Origin: Oceanicola sp.
GTDB taxonomy: Bacteria; Pseudomonadota; Alphaproteobacteria; Rhodobacterales; Rhodobacteraceae
Reading direction: 5' to 3'
Length of the DNA: 64,000 nt
NCBI GenBank assembly: GCA_022447275.1
Contig: JAKVBK010000003.1
Location: 62,001 to 126,000 of the forward strand
In this document: piece after piece, positions 41,096 through 50,689 of the stretch
Position numbering within the stretch: position 1 is the stretch's first letter
Layout of the letters: each line of letters opens with the position of its first letter
Position numbers and translations under genes: made by a program
Notes under the pieces: generated by a model
Told to the model about the DNA's origin: nothing
Seen by the model: only the letters and a program-made list of their open reading frames with translations
The model's database searches: none

Positions 41096-42214
41096 GTGAT
41101 TGGCATAGGGGCGTTCGTCGTGATTGGCGTGCTCAGCCCTCTGGCCGACAGTTTCGAGATTACGGCGGATGTCGCGGGCCAGGTCATGACAACCTATGCG
41201 TTGGCCTATGCGCTGCTCTCGCCGCTGCTGGTGTCTTTGACCGGGCGCTTGGGGCGGAGACGGGTGATGGCCTTTGGTCTGGCTCTTTTCGTTTTGGCCG
41301 CCTTGCTAACGGCGGTGGCGCCCAACTTCTTCTGGCTCAATGTGGCGCGGGTGATCTCGGCGGCCGGGGCCGGGCTGTTCACGCCCGTTGCTGCGGCGGT
41401 TGTCGCGGCGCTCAGCCCGCCCGAGCAACGTGCGAAAACCCTTGCCGCTGTCTTTTTCGGACTGACGCTTGCACAGGTGCTGGGTGTGCCCGTTGGCAGC
41501 TATCTGGCTTATACGTTTGGCTGGCAATGGGCCTTTGCGTTGGTTGTGGTGATCGGGCTGCCATGCGTCTGGCTGATATGGGTCAGCGTGCCAGCAGGGC
41601 TGCGGTTCCAGCCGGTCTCGCTTTCGGATTTGGGCCGGGTGCTGGCCACGCCGCATCTCATGGCGGCAGTGCTGTTCACGGCGGCGTTCCTGAGTGCGAT
41701 CTATGTGGTCTACACCTATATGGGCCCCCTGTTGGAAGAGCAGATGGCCTTCACACCCGGTCAGATTACCCTCGCACTGCTGGTGCTTGGCATCGGGGCA
41801 GTGCTCGGCAATCTGCTTGGTGGCTTCATGGCCGATAAGCTGGGTCCGCAGCGGACGCTCTATATTCTCGCGACAAGTCAGATGGTGCTGCTCTGCGCCT
41901 ATTCTGCCCTGCCGATGCCCGTCATCGCTGTCTACCTGCTGATATTTTTCCAAAATCTCATGGGCTGGTCCTTCGTGGCGGCGCAGCAGGCCCGCCTCGT
42001 TACGCTGGATGCTGCGGCAGCCCCGGTTCTGTTGGCGCTGAATGCGGCGGCGATTTACGTGGGCGCGGCCGTGGGCTCTGCGATCGGGGGCTTTTCTATC
42101 GCTTCGATGGGCATTTCGGCCAACGGGGTGGTGGCGGGTCTGTGCGCCTCAACGGCAATCCTGACGCTTGTCATCGCGCGCCGTCTGGCCAGCCGGCATC
42201 AAGCCAAAGTCTGA
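41096..42214 (+). CDS. MFS transporter (drug/sugar efflux type)
   Basis: About 12 membrane helices and the motif A-like loop GRLGRRRVMAFG between helices 2 and 3 identify a major facilitator transporter, close to AraJ/YdhP-like efflux proteins. GTG 41096 is the first standard start (372 residues), but it removes half of helix 1. The frame is open back to the hemF TGA at 41027, and TVSTRRLVAVLSASNF just upstream looks like a natural N-terminus. An ATT at 41036 may be the true start, or the ATG may have mutated. It is likely co-transcribed with hemF. Substrate unknown. Confidence 0.82.
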   Translation: MIGIGAFVVIGVLSPLADSFEITADVAGQVMTTYALAYALLSPLLVSLTGRLGRRRVMAFGLALFVLAALLTAVAPNFFWLNVARVISAAGAGLFTPVAAAVVAALSPPEQRAKTLAAVFFGLTLAQVLGVPVGSYLAYTFGWQWAFALVVVIGLPCVWLIWVSVPAGLRFQPVSLSDLGRVLATPHLMAAVLFTAAFLSAIYVVYTYMGPLLEEQMAFTPGQITLALLVLGIGAVLGNLLGGFMADKLGPQRTLYILATSQMVLLCAYSALPMPVIAVYLLIFFQNLMGWSFVAAQQARLVTLDAAAAPVLLALNAAAIYVGAAVGSAIGGFSIASMGISANGVVAGLCASTAILTLVIARRLASRHQAKV

Positions 42215-42274
42215 GCGTATACCCGTTTCTGGAACGCCCAGGGCGGCGCTTGCGGCGCGATCCCGCGCGGATCA

Positions 42275-42300
42275 GCAGGCAGCCCCGTAGGGGTGCCTGC
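42275..42300. terminator. hairpin between convergent MFS and hemE genes
   Basis: GCAGGCA and TGCCTGC enclose an inner CCCC-GTA-GGGG stem with one bulged G. The structure lies in the 146-bp gap between two converging genes and is probably a shared terminator, although no T-tract follows. Confidence 0.5.
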
Positions 42301-42360
42301 CCGGCCCAACAGGGCACGCGATCTCCGATCGCACGCCGTGGCGGGAGCCTTTCTTTGTGT

Positions 42361-43404
42361 CTAGACGGTTTGCGCGGCGCGCACGGTCTCGATCATCAGG
42401 GATACATTGTCCGGGTCTGCATCGGGGGTGATGCCGTGACCCAGATTGAAGATATGCGGCCCATTGGAGAATGCCTCGACAATCGCCTGGGTCTCGTCAA
42501 TCAGCGCCTGTCCACCTGTCACCATATGCGAGGAGGCCAAGTTGCCTTGCACGCAGCCATCCTTTTGCACATTCGCGGCAGCCCAACTGGGCGACACTGA
42601 GTTGTCCAGCGCCACGCAATCGGCCCCTGTGGCCTTGTGGAACCCGACATAGCCCTCACCAGCCTCGCGCGGGAAGGCAATGACAGGCAGGCCGGGGTGG
42701 CGCGCCTTCAGGGCTGACGTGATGCGCGCGGCGGGCTCAAGCGCATATTTGTGGAAGGCATCCCCTTTCAGGCTGCCGGCCCAACTGTCGAACAGTTTCA
42801 CGCAGTCGGCCCCGGCCTGAACCTGCATGGACAGGTACTCCACCGTTGCTTCTTCGATGCGCATCAGCAGGGCTTCAAACAGAGGCGTGTTGGTTTGCAT
42901 CAAGCGATGGGCGGGCCCTTGGTCAGGTGTGCCGCGGCCGGCGATCATGTAGGTTGCGACAGTCCAGGGCATGCCAGCAAAGCCGATTAGCGTTGTCTCG
43001 GATGGCAGTTCCTTTGAAAGGATACGCACCGTTTCATACACTGGGGCCAGATGGTCATGAATGTCGTCGCGGCCCACCAGCTTGTTGAAATCGCCTTGCT
43101 CGGTGATGGTCGAAAGACGCGGGCCTTCCCCGGTGACAAACCAAAGATCCGCACCAAGGGCTTGGGGCACCAGCAGGATATCGGCAAAGAGGATCGCCGC
43201 ATCAAACCCGTAGCGCCGGATTGGCTGCAGAGTGACTTCGGCGGCCAGTTCGGAATTGTAGCACAGGGACAGAAAGTCGCCGGCCTGGGCGCGGGTCGCG
43301 CGATACTCGGGCAAATAACGCCCCGCCTGCCGCATCATCCAGATCGGTGGTGTGGGCAACGTCTCCCCGGCCAACACCCGCATCATTTTCTTGGTTTCGG
43401 CCAT
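42361..43404 (-). CDS. hemE: uroporphyrinogen decarboxylase
   Basis: ATG 43404 with GAGG seven bases before it gives 347 residues. The longer frame would cover the promoter. HemE motifs are [21 protein letters not shown] near the N-terminus, [34 protein letters not shown], and [16 protein letters not shown]. It removes four carboxyls from uroporphyrinogen III to give coproporphyrinogen III, the substrate of HemF in this window. It is divergent from hemC across a 128-bp region holding a PpsR-like site. Confidence 0.95.
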   Translation of the reverse strand: MAETKKMMRVLAGETLPTPPIWMMRQAGRYLPEYRATRAQAGDFLSLCYNSELAAEVTLQPIRRYGFDAAILFADILLVPQALGADLWFVTGEGPRLSTITEQGDFNKLVGRDDIHDHLAPVYETVRILSKELPSETTLIGFAGMPWTVATYMIAGRGTPDQGPAHRLMQTNTPLFEALLMRIEEATVEYLSMQVQAGADCVKLFDSWAGSLKGDAFHKYALEPAARITSALKARHPGLPVIAFPREAGEGYVGFHKATGADCVALDNSVSPSWAAANVQKDGCVQGNLASSHMVTGGQALIDETQAIVEAFSNGPHIFNLGHGITPDADPDNVSLMIETVRAAQTV

Positions 43405-43463
43405 ACAGGTCCTCGCATATGTGTTGTGTGGTGCCTGGGTCTGACAGATCATCAGAGCGCATG

Positions 43464-43481
43464 TGTCAACTTGACTAGACA
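43464..43481. promoter_or_regulatory. candidate PpsR/CrtJ site between hemE and hemC
   Basis: TGTCAAC-TTGA-CTAGACA keeps the TGTC-N10-GACA frame and the exact 18-bp length of the hemF site. It lies 60 bases upstream of hemE and 51 bases upstream of hemC, so one site could govern both. The TTGACT inside it may be the -35 element of hemC. Confidence 0.55.
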
Positions 43482-43532
43482 CTCATGACGGATAATGTCA
43501 AGACAACGAGGGCAAGACCAAAGGTTTCGACG

Positions 43533-44495
43533 ATGACTATCACGCTCCCCTCGCCAATGTCGCCTCTCAAAATTGGCACACGTGGCTCCCCGCTCGCCCT
43601 TGCTCAAGCGTATGAAACCCGAAGGCGTCTGGGCGCTGCGTTCGATCTGCCGGAAGAGGCGTTTGAAATTGTGGTCATCAAAACAACCGGGGATGACCGA
43701 TTTCTGATCGAAGCAGACAAGCCGCTCAAGGAATTGGGTGGCAAGGGGCTGTTCACCCGCGAGATCGAGGACGACCTGCTGTCCGGGAAGATCGATATTG
43801 CCGTGCATTCCATGAAGGACATGCCCGTCGAGCAACCGGCAGGGTTGCTGCTGGAGACCTACCTGCCCCGTGAGGATGTGCGCGATGCCTTCGTCACCCT
43901 CGATGGCCGCAATTTCACGGATCTTGCAGAGGGCGCGGTTGTAGGGACCTCTTCCCTGCGGCGCCGCGCACAGCTGCTCCACCGCCGACCAGACCTGCAA
44001 ATTGTTGAATTCAGGGGCAATGTTCAGACCAGAATGCGCAAGCTGCAAGACGGTGTGGCAGAGGGCACCTTTCTGGCATGTGCCGGTCTGAACCGGCTTG
44101 GCATGGATGAGGTGAAGCGCACGCCCATCTCTGAGAATGACCTTCTGCCCGCTGTGGCACAGGGGGCGATTGGGATCGAAAGACGGGCTGATGACAGCCG
44201 CACGGCAGAGATGCTTGAGGCGATTCACGATGGGCCAACGGGGATGCGGCTGGCCGCGGAGCGGGCGTATCTGGCCGCTTTGGATGGCTCTTGCGAGACG
44301 CCGATTGCAGGCCTTGCAGAGCTGGATGGCGGGCAGATTCGCCTGAGAGGAGAAATCCTTCGCCCCGACGGATCCGAGATGCTGGATGACCATGGCAGCG
44401 CCCCGATTGAGGATGGCGCCGCCTTGGGCCACGAGGTAGCTGCTCGCCTGCTGGAACGCGCGCCGCAGGACTTCTTCGATTGGCGTTGTGATTAA
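43533..44495 (+). CDS. hemC: hydroxymethylbilane synthase (porphobilinogen deaminase)
   Basis: ATG 43533, eight bases after AAAGG, opens MTITLPSPMSPLKIGTRGSPLALAQAYETR, the normal HemC N-terminus. An ATG at 43485 would add 16 unusual residues. The 320-residue protein has SMKDMPVEQPAGL, GTSSLRRRAQLLHRRPDL (dipyrromethane and substrate-binding Arg) and the cofactor Cys in LDGSCETPIAG. It polymerises four porphobilinogens into hydroxymethylbilane. With hemE and hemF it supplies steps of the haem and bacteriochlorophyll trunk pathway. Confidence 0.95.
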   Translation: MTITLPSPMSPLKIGTRGSPLALAQAYETRRRLGAAFDLPEEAFEIVVIKTTGDDRFLIEADKPLKELGGKGLFTREIEDDLLSGKIDIAVHSMKDMPVEQPAGLLLETYLPREDVRDAFVTLDGRNFTDLAEGAVVGTSSLRRRAQLLHRRPDLQIVEFRGNVQTRMRKLQDGVAEGTFLACAGLNRLGMDEVKRTPISENDLLPAVAQGAIGIERRADDSRTAEMLEAIHDGPTGMRLAAERAYLAALDGSCETPIAGLAELDGGQIRLRGEILRPDGSEMLDDHGSAPIEDGAALGHEVAARLLERAPQDFFDWRCD

Positions 44496-44502
44496 AAATT
44501 TC

Positions 44503-44534
44503 GCAACCGGTTGCAAAAAATGCTGGTAGCGCTA
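44503..44534 (+). promoter_or_regulatory. two LacI-type operator-like palindromes before the sugar ABC operon
   Basis: GCAACCGGTTGC (44503-44514) is a perfect 12-base palindrome with the central CG step typical of LacI-family operators. TAGCGCTA (44527-44534), within GGTAGCGCTAAC, is a second LacI-like core 24 bases away centre to centre. Both lie in the 130-bp gap upstream of the sugar-binding protein gene. No LacI-type regulator gene is in the window. Confidence 0.5.
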
Positions 44535-44625
44535 ACGAGGCCCTTGCAATCGAGTCTGGGGCGTGCTTCCCATATGAAAGTGCACCGAAAATAATATCGG
44601 GCACGTCCTATGGGAGGAAAATATT

Positions 44626-45537
44626 ATGAAAACACTTATCGCAACCGCATGTGCGGCTGCGCTGCTGGCAAGTGCAGCAGTCGCCGAACGTTATGTCATG
44701 ATCACACACACGCAGGGCACGGATCCGTTCTGGCCCGTCGTGGAAAAAGGTGGTCGTGATGCAGCCGCCGCCATCGGCGCAACGCTCGAGTACAACTTCG
44801 ACGTGTCCGGTGACATGGCCGCCATGGCCGCGCTGATCGAAGCCGCCGCAGCGTCCAACCCGGATGGGATCATCGTATCGCTGCCCGACGCCGCGGCGCT
44901 TGGCCCGGCAATCAAGGCCGCCGTTGCTGACGGTATCCCGGTTGTGACGATGAACTCCGGCCTCGAGAGCTCCGCTGAGCTCGGCGCGCTGATGCACGTT
45001 GGTCAGCCCGAGCGTCTTGCTGGTGAGGCCGCTGGTGGCCGCGCCGCATCCGAGGGCGTGACGAACGGCCTGTGCCTCAACCAGGAAGCGTTCAACACCG
45101 CGCTTGTAGACCGTTGCGAAGGCTACTTTGCAGGCCTCGGCGGCGATCTGAACATGATCGACGTGTCCAACGACCCTGCACAGATCGAAACCCGTACGGC
45201 TGCAGCTCTGCAGGCTGACCCGTCCATCGACGGCGTTCTGGCTGTGGGCCCGCATGTCTGTGAAGCCGCTGTCAAAGCCATCGACGCCGTGGGCGCGGAC
45301 GTGCACCTCGCATGCTTCGACCTGTCGCCCGGTGTGATGGACATGATCGAAAACGGTCAGGCCTCCTTCACGATCGACCAGCAGCAGCGTCTGCAGGGCT
45401 ACATGCCGGTCATCGTTCTGCACCTGTACAACAACCACGCAGGCCTCCTGCCGGGCAACAACATCGCTTCCGGCCCCGGCTTCGTGGACAAGTCCAACGC
45501 ATCTGCCGTTAAGGCGCTGGCGGGCATCGACCGCTAA
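44626..45537 (+). CDS. sugar ABC transporter substrate-binding protein
   Basis: This 303-residue protein has a signal peptide (about 1-20, ASAAVAE) and a type I periplasmic-binding fold of the RbsB/Peripla_BP_4 class: YVMITHTQGTDPFWPVVEKGGRDAAAAIGATLEYNF, then GIIVSLPDAAALGPAI and VVTMNSGLES. It starts after GGAGG at good spacing. Such proteins bind pentoses, hexoses or inositol and feed an RbsC-type permease. The exact sugar is not evident. Fructose (Frc-type) and ribose are both reasonable. The codon pattern looks strongly biased, as expected for a highly expressed binding protein. A stable hairpin separates it from the permease gene. Confidence 0.9.
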   Translation: MKTLIATACAAALLASAAVAERYVMITHTQGTDPFWPVVEKGGRDAAAAIGATLEYNFDVSGDMAAMAALIEAAAASNPDGIIVSLPDAAALGPAIKAAVADGIPVVTMNSGLESSAELGALMHVGQPERLAGEAAGGRAASEGVTNGLCLNQEAFNTALVDRCEGYFAGLGGDLNMIDVSNDPAQIETRTAAALQADPSIDGVLAVGPHVCEAAVKAIDAVGADVHLACFDLSPGVMDMIENGQASFTIDQQQRLQGYMPVIVLHLYNNHAGLLPGNNIASGPGFVDKSNASAVKALAGIDR

Positions 45538-45564
45538 GTCTTGCGACATTGGATGAAGATAGAG

Positions 45565-45593
45565 ACAGGCGGGGAACTTCCCCGCCTGTTTCA
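45565..45593 (+). terminator. stable hairpin between binding-protein and permease genes
   Basis: Eleven-base perfect arms (ACAGGCGGGGA and TCCCCGCCTGT) around a 3-base loop (45565-45589) are followed by TTTC. Such structures between a binding-protein gene and its membrane components usually cause partial termination or protect the 3' end of the first message, giving excess binding protein. Confidence 0.7.
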
Positions 45594-45629
45594 TAAAATA
45601 GCCAGTATAATAGGGGAGGCGGGGTAGAC

Positions 45630-46823
45630 ATGGCGGACAGCAGTGAATCCGACCGGCTACAAAAAGAGACCGGTTTTCAGAAGTTGATCCGGCGGCCCGA
45701 GATCGGGGCGTTTATCGTGATGGTCATCATTATCGTGGCACTTGCCATCGCTTCAGACATGAAGGCGTTCAATGCCCTGGGTCTGAAGAACAATATCAAG
45801 ATCATCTCTCAGTACGGAATCATCGCCATTGGGGCTGCCCTGTTGATGATCGCGGGGGAGTTTGACCTCTCAATCGGTTCAATGATCGGTTTTGCCGGTA
45901 TGAGCATGGCACTGATGCTGAAATGGGGGCTGCCTTTCGGCCTCGGTGAAGCAACACCGTTCACCGCCTTTTTCATCACCCTGATCATGACCCTGTCGAT
46001 CGGCTATATCATCGGCACAATCGTTGTCCGGTCCGGGTTGTCGAGTTTCATCGTGACGCTTGGATTTCTGTTTTTCCTGCGCGGTGTCACGGAAGTGGCG
46101 TTCCGCTTGATCAACCAGTCCACGCAGGTTTCCGGTCTGCCCGACTACAAAGAGGAAAGCTGGTTCGCCAATATTCTTGGCGGCGAGGTTTTCGGCTGGT
46201 TCTACGATGCCTGGTACTGGATCGGCACGAAAGTGTCCTCCGGCATCGACATGAACGCCGACATGTCCCGCGCCGAGCGCATCGAACTGATCGAGTATCT
46301 TGGCCTGCTCAACATCAACCGACGCATGGAACAGTGGGTCACAGGGTTTGATGCCCGGTTCATGTGGTTCATCGTGATCGCTGTTGTGGCCTATTTCATC
46401 CTCAGCCGCACCCAGATCGGAAACTGGATCTACGCAACAGGCGACAACAAGGAAGCGGCCCGTGCCAACGGTGTGCCGGTAAACCGCGTCAAGATCGGCC
46501 TGTTCATGTGCACCGCGTTCTGCGCCACCATGTTCGCGGCCTGCCAGGTGTTTGATACCAACACATCGGATGCGGCCAAGGGCAACCTGATGGAACTGTT
46601 CGCAATCGCGATCGCAGTTGTCGGGGGAACGCTCATGACAGGGGGCTTTGGATCGGTGCTGGGCGTCGTGTTCGGCGCGATCACCGTGGGCCTTGTTGCC
46701 AACGCGGTGTTCTTTATCCCGGCCATTGACGGTGCATGGTTCCGCGTGTTCCTCGGCGCCATCCTTCTGGCCGCCGTGTTCGCAAACGAACGTATCCGCA
46801 AGCGCATCACAGGGGGGATCTAA
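45630..46823 (+). CDS. sugar ABC transporter permease (RbsC type)
   Basis: This 397-residue protein has about ten membrane helices, including LLMIAGEFDLSIGSMIGFAGM (the RbsC-family hallmark after helix 2) and GGTLMTGGFGSVLGVVFGAITVGLVAN. A hydrophilic segment at about residues 170-235 (SGLPDYKEESWFANILGG onward) is an insertion that lengthens it beyond the usual 320-340 residues and probably forms an extra periplasmic loop or helix. It works with the neighbouring binding protein and ATPase. The ATPase gene starts three bases after its stop. Confidence 0.92.
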   Translation: MADSSESDRLQKETGFQKLIRRPEIGAFIVMVIIIVALAIASDMKAFNALGLKNNIKIISQYGIIAIGAALLMIAGEFDLSIGSMIGFAGMSMALMLKWGLPFGLGEATPFTAFFITLIMTLSIGYIIGTIVVRSGLSSFIVTLGFLFFLRGVTEVAFRLINQSTQVSGLPDYKEESWFANILGGEVFGWFYDAWYWIGTKVSSGIDMNADMSRAERIELIEYLGLLNINRRMEQWVTGFDARFMWFIVIAVVAYFILSRTQIGNWIYATGDNKEAARANGVPVNRVKIGLFMCTAFCATMFAACQVFDTNTSDAAKGNLMELFAIAIAVVGGTLMTGGFGSVLGVVFGAITVGLVANAVFFIPAIDGAWFRVFLGAILLAAVFANERIRKRITGGI

Positions 46824-46825
46824 AG

Positions 46826-47596
<771 letters not shown>

Positions 47597-47623
47597 CGGC
47601 TCTGTATCTCAGGCTCGACAGAA

Positions 47624-47649
47624 GGGGGGCGCTGTGCCCCCCTTTTTCT
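47624..47649 (+). terminator. intrinsic terminator of the sugar ABC operon
   Basis: GGGGGGC-GCTGT-GCCCCCC forms a 7-bp GC stem with a 5-base loop, followed directly by TTTTTCTT. It lies 27 bases after the ATPase stop codon. Confidence 0.88.
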
Positions 47650-47783
47650 TTTGGCCTGATAGGGTTGCGCCGTCTGGGCACAGGGACCCTGCTTCACAAA
47701 CGGGGCGGCTGTGCCTGCGCGCGTGAATTGCAGCAGGGAGAAGGCGTCAGACCATTTAGGACGCTGCCATCCCTGCGCTGCCT

Positions 47784-48659
47784 TTACCGTGTCGGCACGG
47801 GCACATCGCCCCTGTAATCGTAAAAGCCGCGCTGGGTTTTGCGGCCGAGCCAGCCAGCCTCGACGTATTTGGTCAGCAATGGACAGGGCCGATACTTGGT
47901 ATCCGCCAGCCCGTCATGAAGCACGTTCATGATGGCGAGGCAGGTGTCCAATCCGATGAAATCTGCAAGTTCCAGCGGACCCATCGGATGGTTGGCACCA
48001 AGCTTCATCGATTCGTCGATCGAGCGTACGGAGCCGACCCCCTCATAGAGCGTATACACAGCCTCATTGATCATCGGCATCAGGATCCGGTTCACGATGA
48101 AGGCAGGGAAATCTTCGGCAGTGGCAGCAGTTTTGCCGAGGCGGTCCACAACGCTTTTGCAGGAGGCAAAGGTGGGCTCGTCTGTCGCAATGCCCCGGAT
48201 CAATTCCACCAATTGCATGACGGGAACGGGGTTCATGAAGTGAAAGCCCATAAAGCGCTCAGGCCTGTCCGTGCGGCTGGCCAGTCGGGTGATCGAGATC
48301 GAGGAGGTGTTGGAGGTCAGGATCGTGTGCGGCTTCAGGAAGGGCAGCAGATCCTCGAAAATCGCGTGCTTGACGGTTTCGCGTTCGGTTGCGGCTTCGA
48401 TCACAAGATCGGTCGGCCCGACGTCGCGCAGCTTGAGGGATGTTCTGATCCGGCCAAGTGCCGCATCCATTGTCTGCGCATCGATTTTGCCGCGACTCAC
48501 CTGCCGATCCATGTTCTTGCGGATCGAAGCCAGTGCGCCGTCCAGCGCTTCCTGACGGATGTCATTGAGAATGACTTCGTAGCCGGCCAACGCCAACACA
48601 TGGGCGATTCCGTTGCCCATCTGTCCGGCACCGATCACACCGATCTCATTGATTTCCAT
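47784..48659 (-). CDS. hbd: 3-hydroxybutyryl-CoA dehydrogenase
   Basis: This 291-residue protein starts MEINEIGVIGAGQMGNGIAHVLALAGYEVILND (NAD-binding Rossmann fold). It has LTSNTSSISITRLA, the catalytic His-Glu region GFHFMNPVPVMQLVELIRG and a C-terminal dimerisation domain with HPMGPLELADFIGLDTCLAIM. It oxidises or reduces 3-hydroxyacyl-CoA/acetoacetyl-CoA in short-chain fatty acid, butanoate and polyhydroxybutyrate-linked metabolism. Paralogues acting on longer chains look similar. It is divergent from a DUF6473-like gene, and the etf genes lie beyond that. This arrangement is common in Rhodobacteraceae. Confidence 0.93.
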   Translation of the reverse strand: MEINEIGVIGAGQMGNGIAHVLALAGYEVILNDIRQEALDGALASIRKNMDRQVSRGKIDAQTMDAALGRIRTSLKLRDVGPTDLVIEAATERETVKHAIFEDLLPFLKPHTILTSNTSSISITRLASRTDRPERFMGFHFMNPVPVMQLVELIRGIATDEPTFASCKSVVDRLGKTAATAEDFPAFIVNRILMPMINEAVYTLYEGVGSVRSIDESMKLGANHPMGPLELADFIGLDTCLAIMNVLHDGLADTKYRPCPLLTKYVEAGWLGRKTQRGFYDYRGDVPVPTR

Positions 48660-48820
48660 CGACCAGCTCCTTTCGCATTCCAGCGGACCATAGGGGGCGG
48701 CGGCCTACGGGCGCAAGACCTCGCGCTTGCGGCCAAGTGCCTAAACCTTTCGATATTAGCAAAGGCGCAAGGGGTTTGTGCGATAGCTGGCTGTGGGTGA
48801 GAAAATAATAGGGGGGCGGC

Positions 48821-49654
48821 ATGTCATATGCGCCGTTGTGGGACGGGGGTCCTGACTATCAACCATGCCACTATGGCACCACCAAGCCTGTATTCCGGGG
48901 GCCAGAACGAGAGATCCCCTCCAATGGGATCGTGGCGCTCGGCAGCACAGAGACTTTTGGCAAGTTCATTGAATTCCCCTGGCCGGAGCGGCTGGAGGGC
49001 GGCTGTGGCAAACCGGTGATCAATCTGGGATGCGTGAACTCCAGCGTTGATTTGTATCTGGGGGCGCCGCACCTGCTGGATCAGGCACGCAAGGCAGACG
49101 CTGTCATCGTGCAGATTTCTGGCGCAGCCTGCCTGACCAACAAGTATTTTGCCGTTCATCCCCTGCGCAACGACCGTTTCCTGAGCGCGTCCAGCACGCT
49201 TGCCGCGATCTATCGGAATGTGGATTTCTCAGAGTTCCATTTCATCCGTCACATGCTGAGCACGTTGGCCCAAGAAGATGCGCGCCGGTTCGCCACCATC
49301 GTTGCGGAACTGCAGCGCTGCTGGGTGGTGCGCATGCGCCATATGCTCCGGCGTCTGGATCGCCCCGTGCTGGGTCTTTGGTTGGCAGATACCGCCCCGC
49401 CGGTAGAGCTGCCCGAGGGATCACTTGGTCCGGATCCGCTGTTCGTGACGGCTGCCATGCTGGATGATGTCCGCTCTGGCTTTTCCGATATTATCGAGGT
49501 CACACCGGGTGCCGCATCACGCAGCCCGGATGGGCGCGGCCGCATGTTCAACCAGATGGACCGGCATGCCGCAGCGCATGTCTACCCGTCAGACGTCCAC
49601 CAGCAGGTTGCAGATGCCGTCCTGCCATGGGTTAGGGGCTTGGCGACTGGCTAG
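48821..49654 (+). CDS. DUF6473-like protein
   Basis: This 277-residue soluble protein starts MSYAPLWDGGPDYQPCHYGT and has PVFRGPEREIPSNGIVALGSTETFGKFIEFPWPERL, VINLGCVNSSVDLYL and ADAVIVQISGAACLTNKYF. I recall this as a family largely confined to Rhodobacteraceae. The GSTETFG and NLGCVNSSVD segments resemble an SGNH-hydrolase or sulfotransferase-associated fold, but no catalytic set can be assigned. It lies alone on the plus strand between hbd and etfAB. Function unknown. Confidence 0.75.
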   Translation: MSYAPLWDGGPDYQPCHYGTTKPVFRGPEREIPSNGIVALGSTETFGKFIEFPWPERLEGGCGKPVINLGCVNSSVDLYLGAPHLLDQARKADAVIVQISGAACLTNKYFAVHPLRNDRFLSASSTLAAIYRNVDFSEFHFIRHMLSTLAQEDARRFATIVAELQRCWVVRMRHMLRRLDRPVLGLWLADTAPPVELPEGSLGPDPLFVTAAMLDDVRSGFSDIIEVTPGAASRSPDGRGRMFNQMDRHAAAHVYPSDVHQQVADAVLPWVRGLATG

Positions 49655-49695
49655 CGGCTGCGCTGTGTCTGCCGCCGTGTCTGCCAAAGAAAGAA

Positions 49696-49722
49696 GGGCC
49701 CGCATGTGCTGCGGGCCCCTTT
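49696..49722. terminator. bidirectional terminator between DUF6473 and etfA
   Basis: GGGCCCGCA and TGCGGGCCC form a 9-bp stem around a 5-base loop between two converging genes. CTTTC follows on the plus side and CTTCTTTCTTT on the minus side, so it can serve both. Confidence 0.85.
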
Positions 49723-49762
49723 CATATCTAGCGGGCCAGGCTGGCTGGCACGTGGCTCTGGA

Positions 49763-50689
49763 TCAGAGCTTTTCCATCAGCTCGGGAACTGCGTCGAACA
49801 GGTCCGCGACAAGGCCATAATCCGCCACCTGGAAGATCGGCGCTTCTTCGTCCTTGTTGATCGCAACGATGATCTTGCTGTCCTTCATGCCCGCGAGGTG
49901 CTGGATGGCACCAGAGATGCCGACAGCCACATAGAGCTCAGGTGCAACCACTTTGCCGGTCTGGCCAACCTGCCAATCGTTGGGCGCATAGCCCGAATCG
50001 ACCGCCGCACGGGAGGCGCCAACGGCCCCGCCCAGCTTGTCTGCCAAGCCTTCGATGATGGCGAACTGCTCTTCGGAGCCGAGGCCACGACCACCGGAAA
50101 CAACAATGCCGGCCGATGTCAGTTCGGGGCGGTCGCTTTCTGCAACCTTGTCTTCAACCCATGCGGACAGGCCCGAATTGTCAGCCGCCGAAATCGTTTC
50201 GACCGGAGCCGAGCCGCCTTCGCCTGCCGCCTCGAACGTCGAGGTGCGGACGGACACAACCTTCTTGGCATCGGCGGTTTTTACGGTCTGCAGGGCGTTA
50301 CCTGCGTAGATCGGGCGCTCGAACGTGTCGCCAGCCACAACCGCCGTGATGTCAGAGATCACCATGACGTCGAGCAGGGCCGCCACGCGGGGCAGCAGGT
50401 TCTTGGCGGCCGCCGTTGCGGGCGCCACGATGTGCTCATAGTCACCAGCCAAGGACACAACGAGGTCAGCCAGCGGCTCTGCCAGATTGTGCCCATAGGC
50501 ATCATCATCGGCACACAGCACCTTGGACACGCCGTCCAGTTTGGCAGCGGCTTCCGCCGCGCCAGTGCAGCCGGCAGCGGCGCACAGAACAGTGACATCG
50601 CCCATGGCCTTCGCAGCGGTCAGGGCCTTGGCAGTTGCGTCGAGGGCCAGTTCGCCCCCGGAAATTTCGGCAATCAGCAGAACAGCCAT
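49763..50689 (-). CDS. etfA: electron transfer flavoprotein alpha subunit
   Basis: This 308-residue protein shows the EtfA C-terminal FAD domain: [68 protein letters not shown], and [24 protein letters not shown]. With EtfB it carries electrons from acyl-CoA dehydrogenases (three such enzymes or relatives are implied by this window) to ETF:ubiquinone oxidoreductase. Its ATG overlaps the etfB TAA by one base, ensuring coupled translation. Confidence 0.96.
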   Translation of the reverse strand: MAVLLIAEISGGELALDATAKALTAAKAMGDVTVLCAAAGCTGAAEAAAKLDGVSKVLCADDDAYGHNLAEPLADLVVSLAGDYEHIVAPATAAAKNLLPRVAALLDVMVISDITAVVAGDTFERPIYAGNALQTVKTADAKKVVSVRTSTFEAAGEGGSAPVETISAADNSGLSAWVEDKVAESDRPELTSAGIVVSGGRGLGSEEQFAIIEGLADKLGGAVGASRAAVDSGYAPNDWQVGQTGKVVAPELYVAVGISGAIQHLAGMKDSKIIVAINKDEEAPIFQVADYGLVADLFDAVPELMEKL

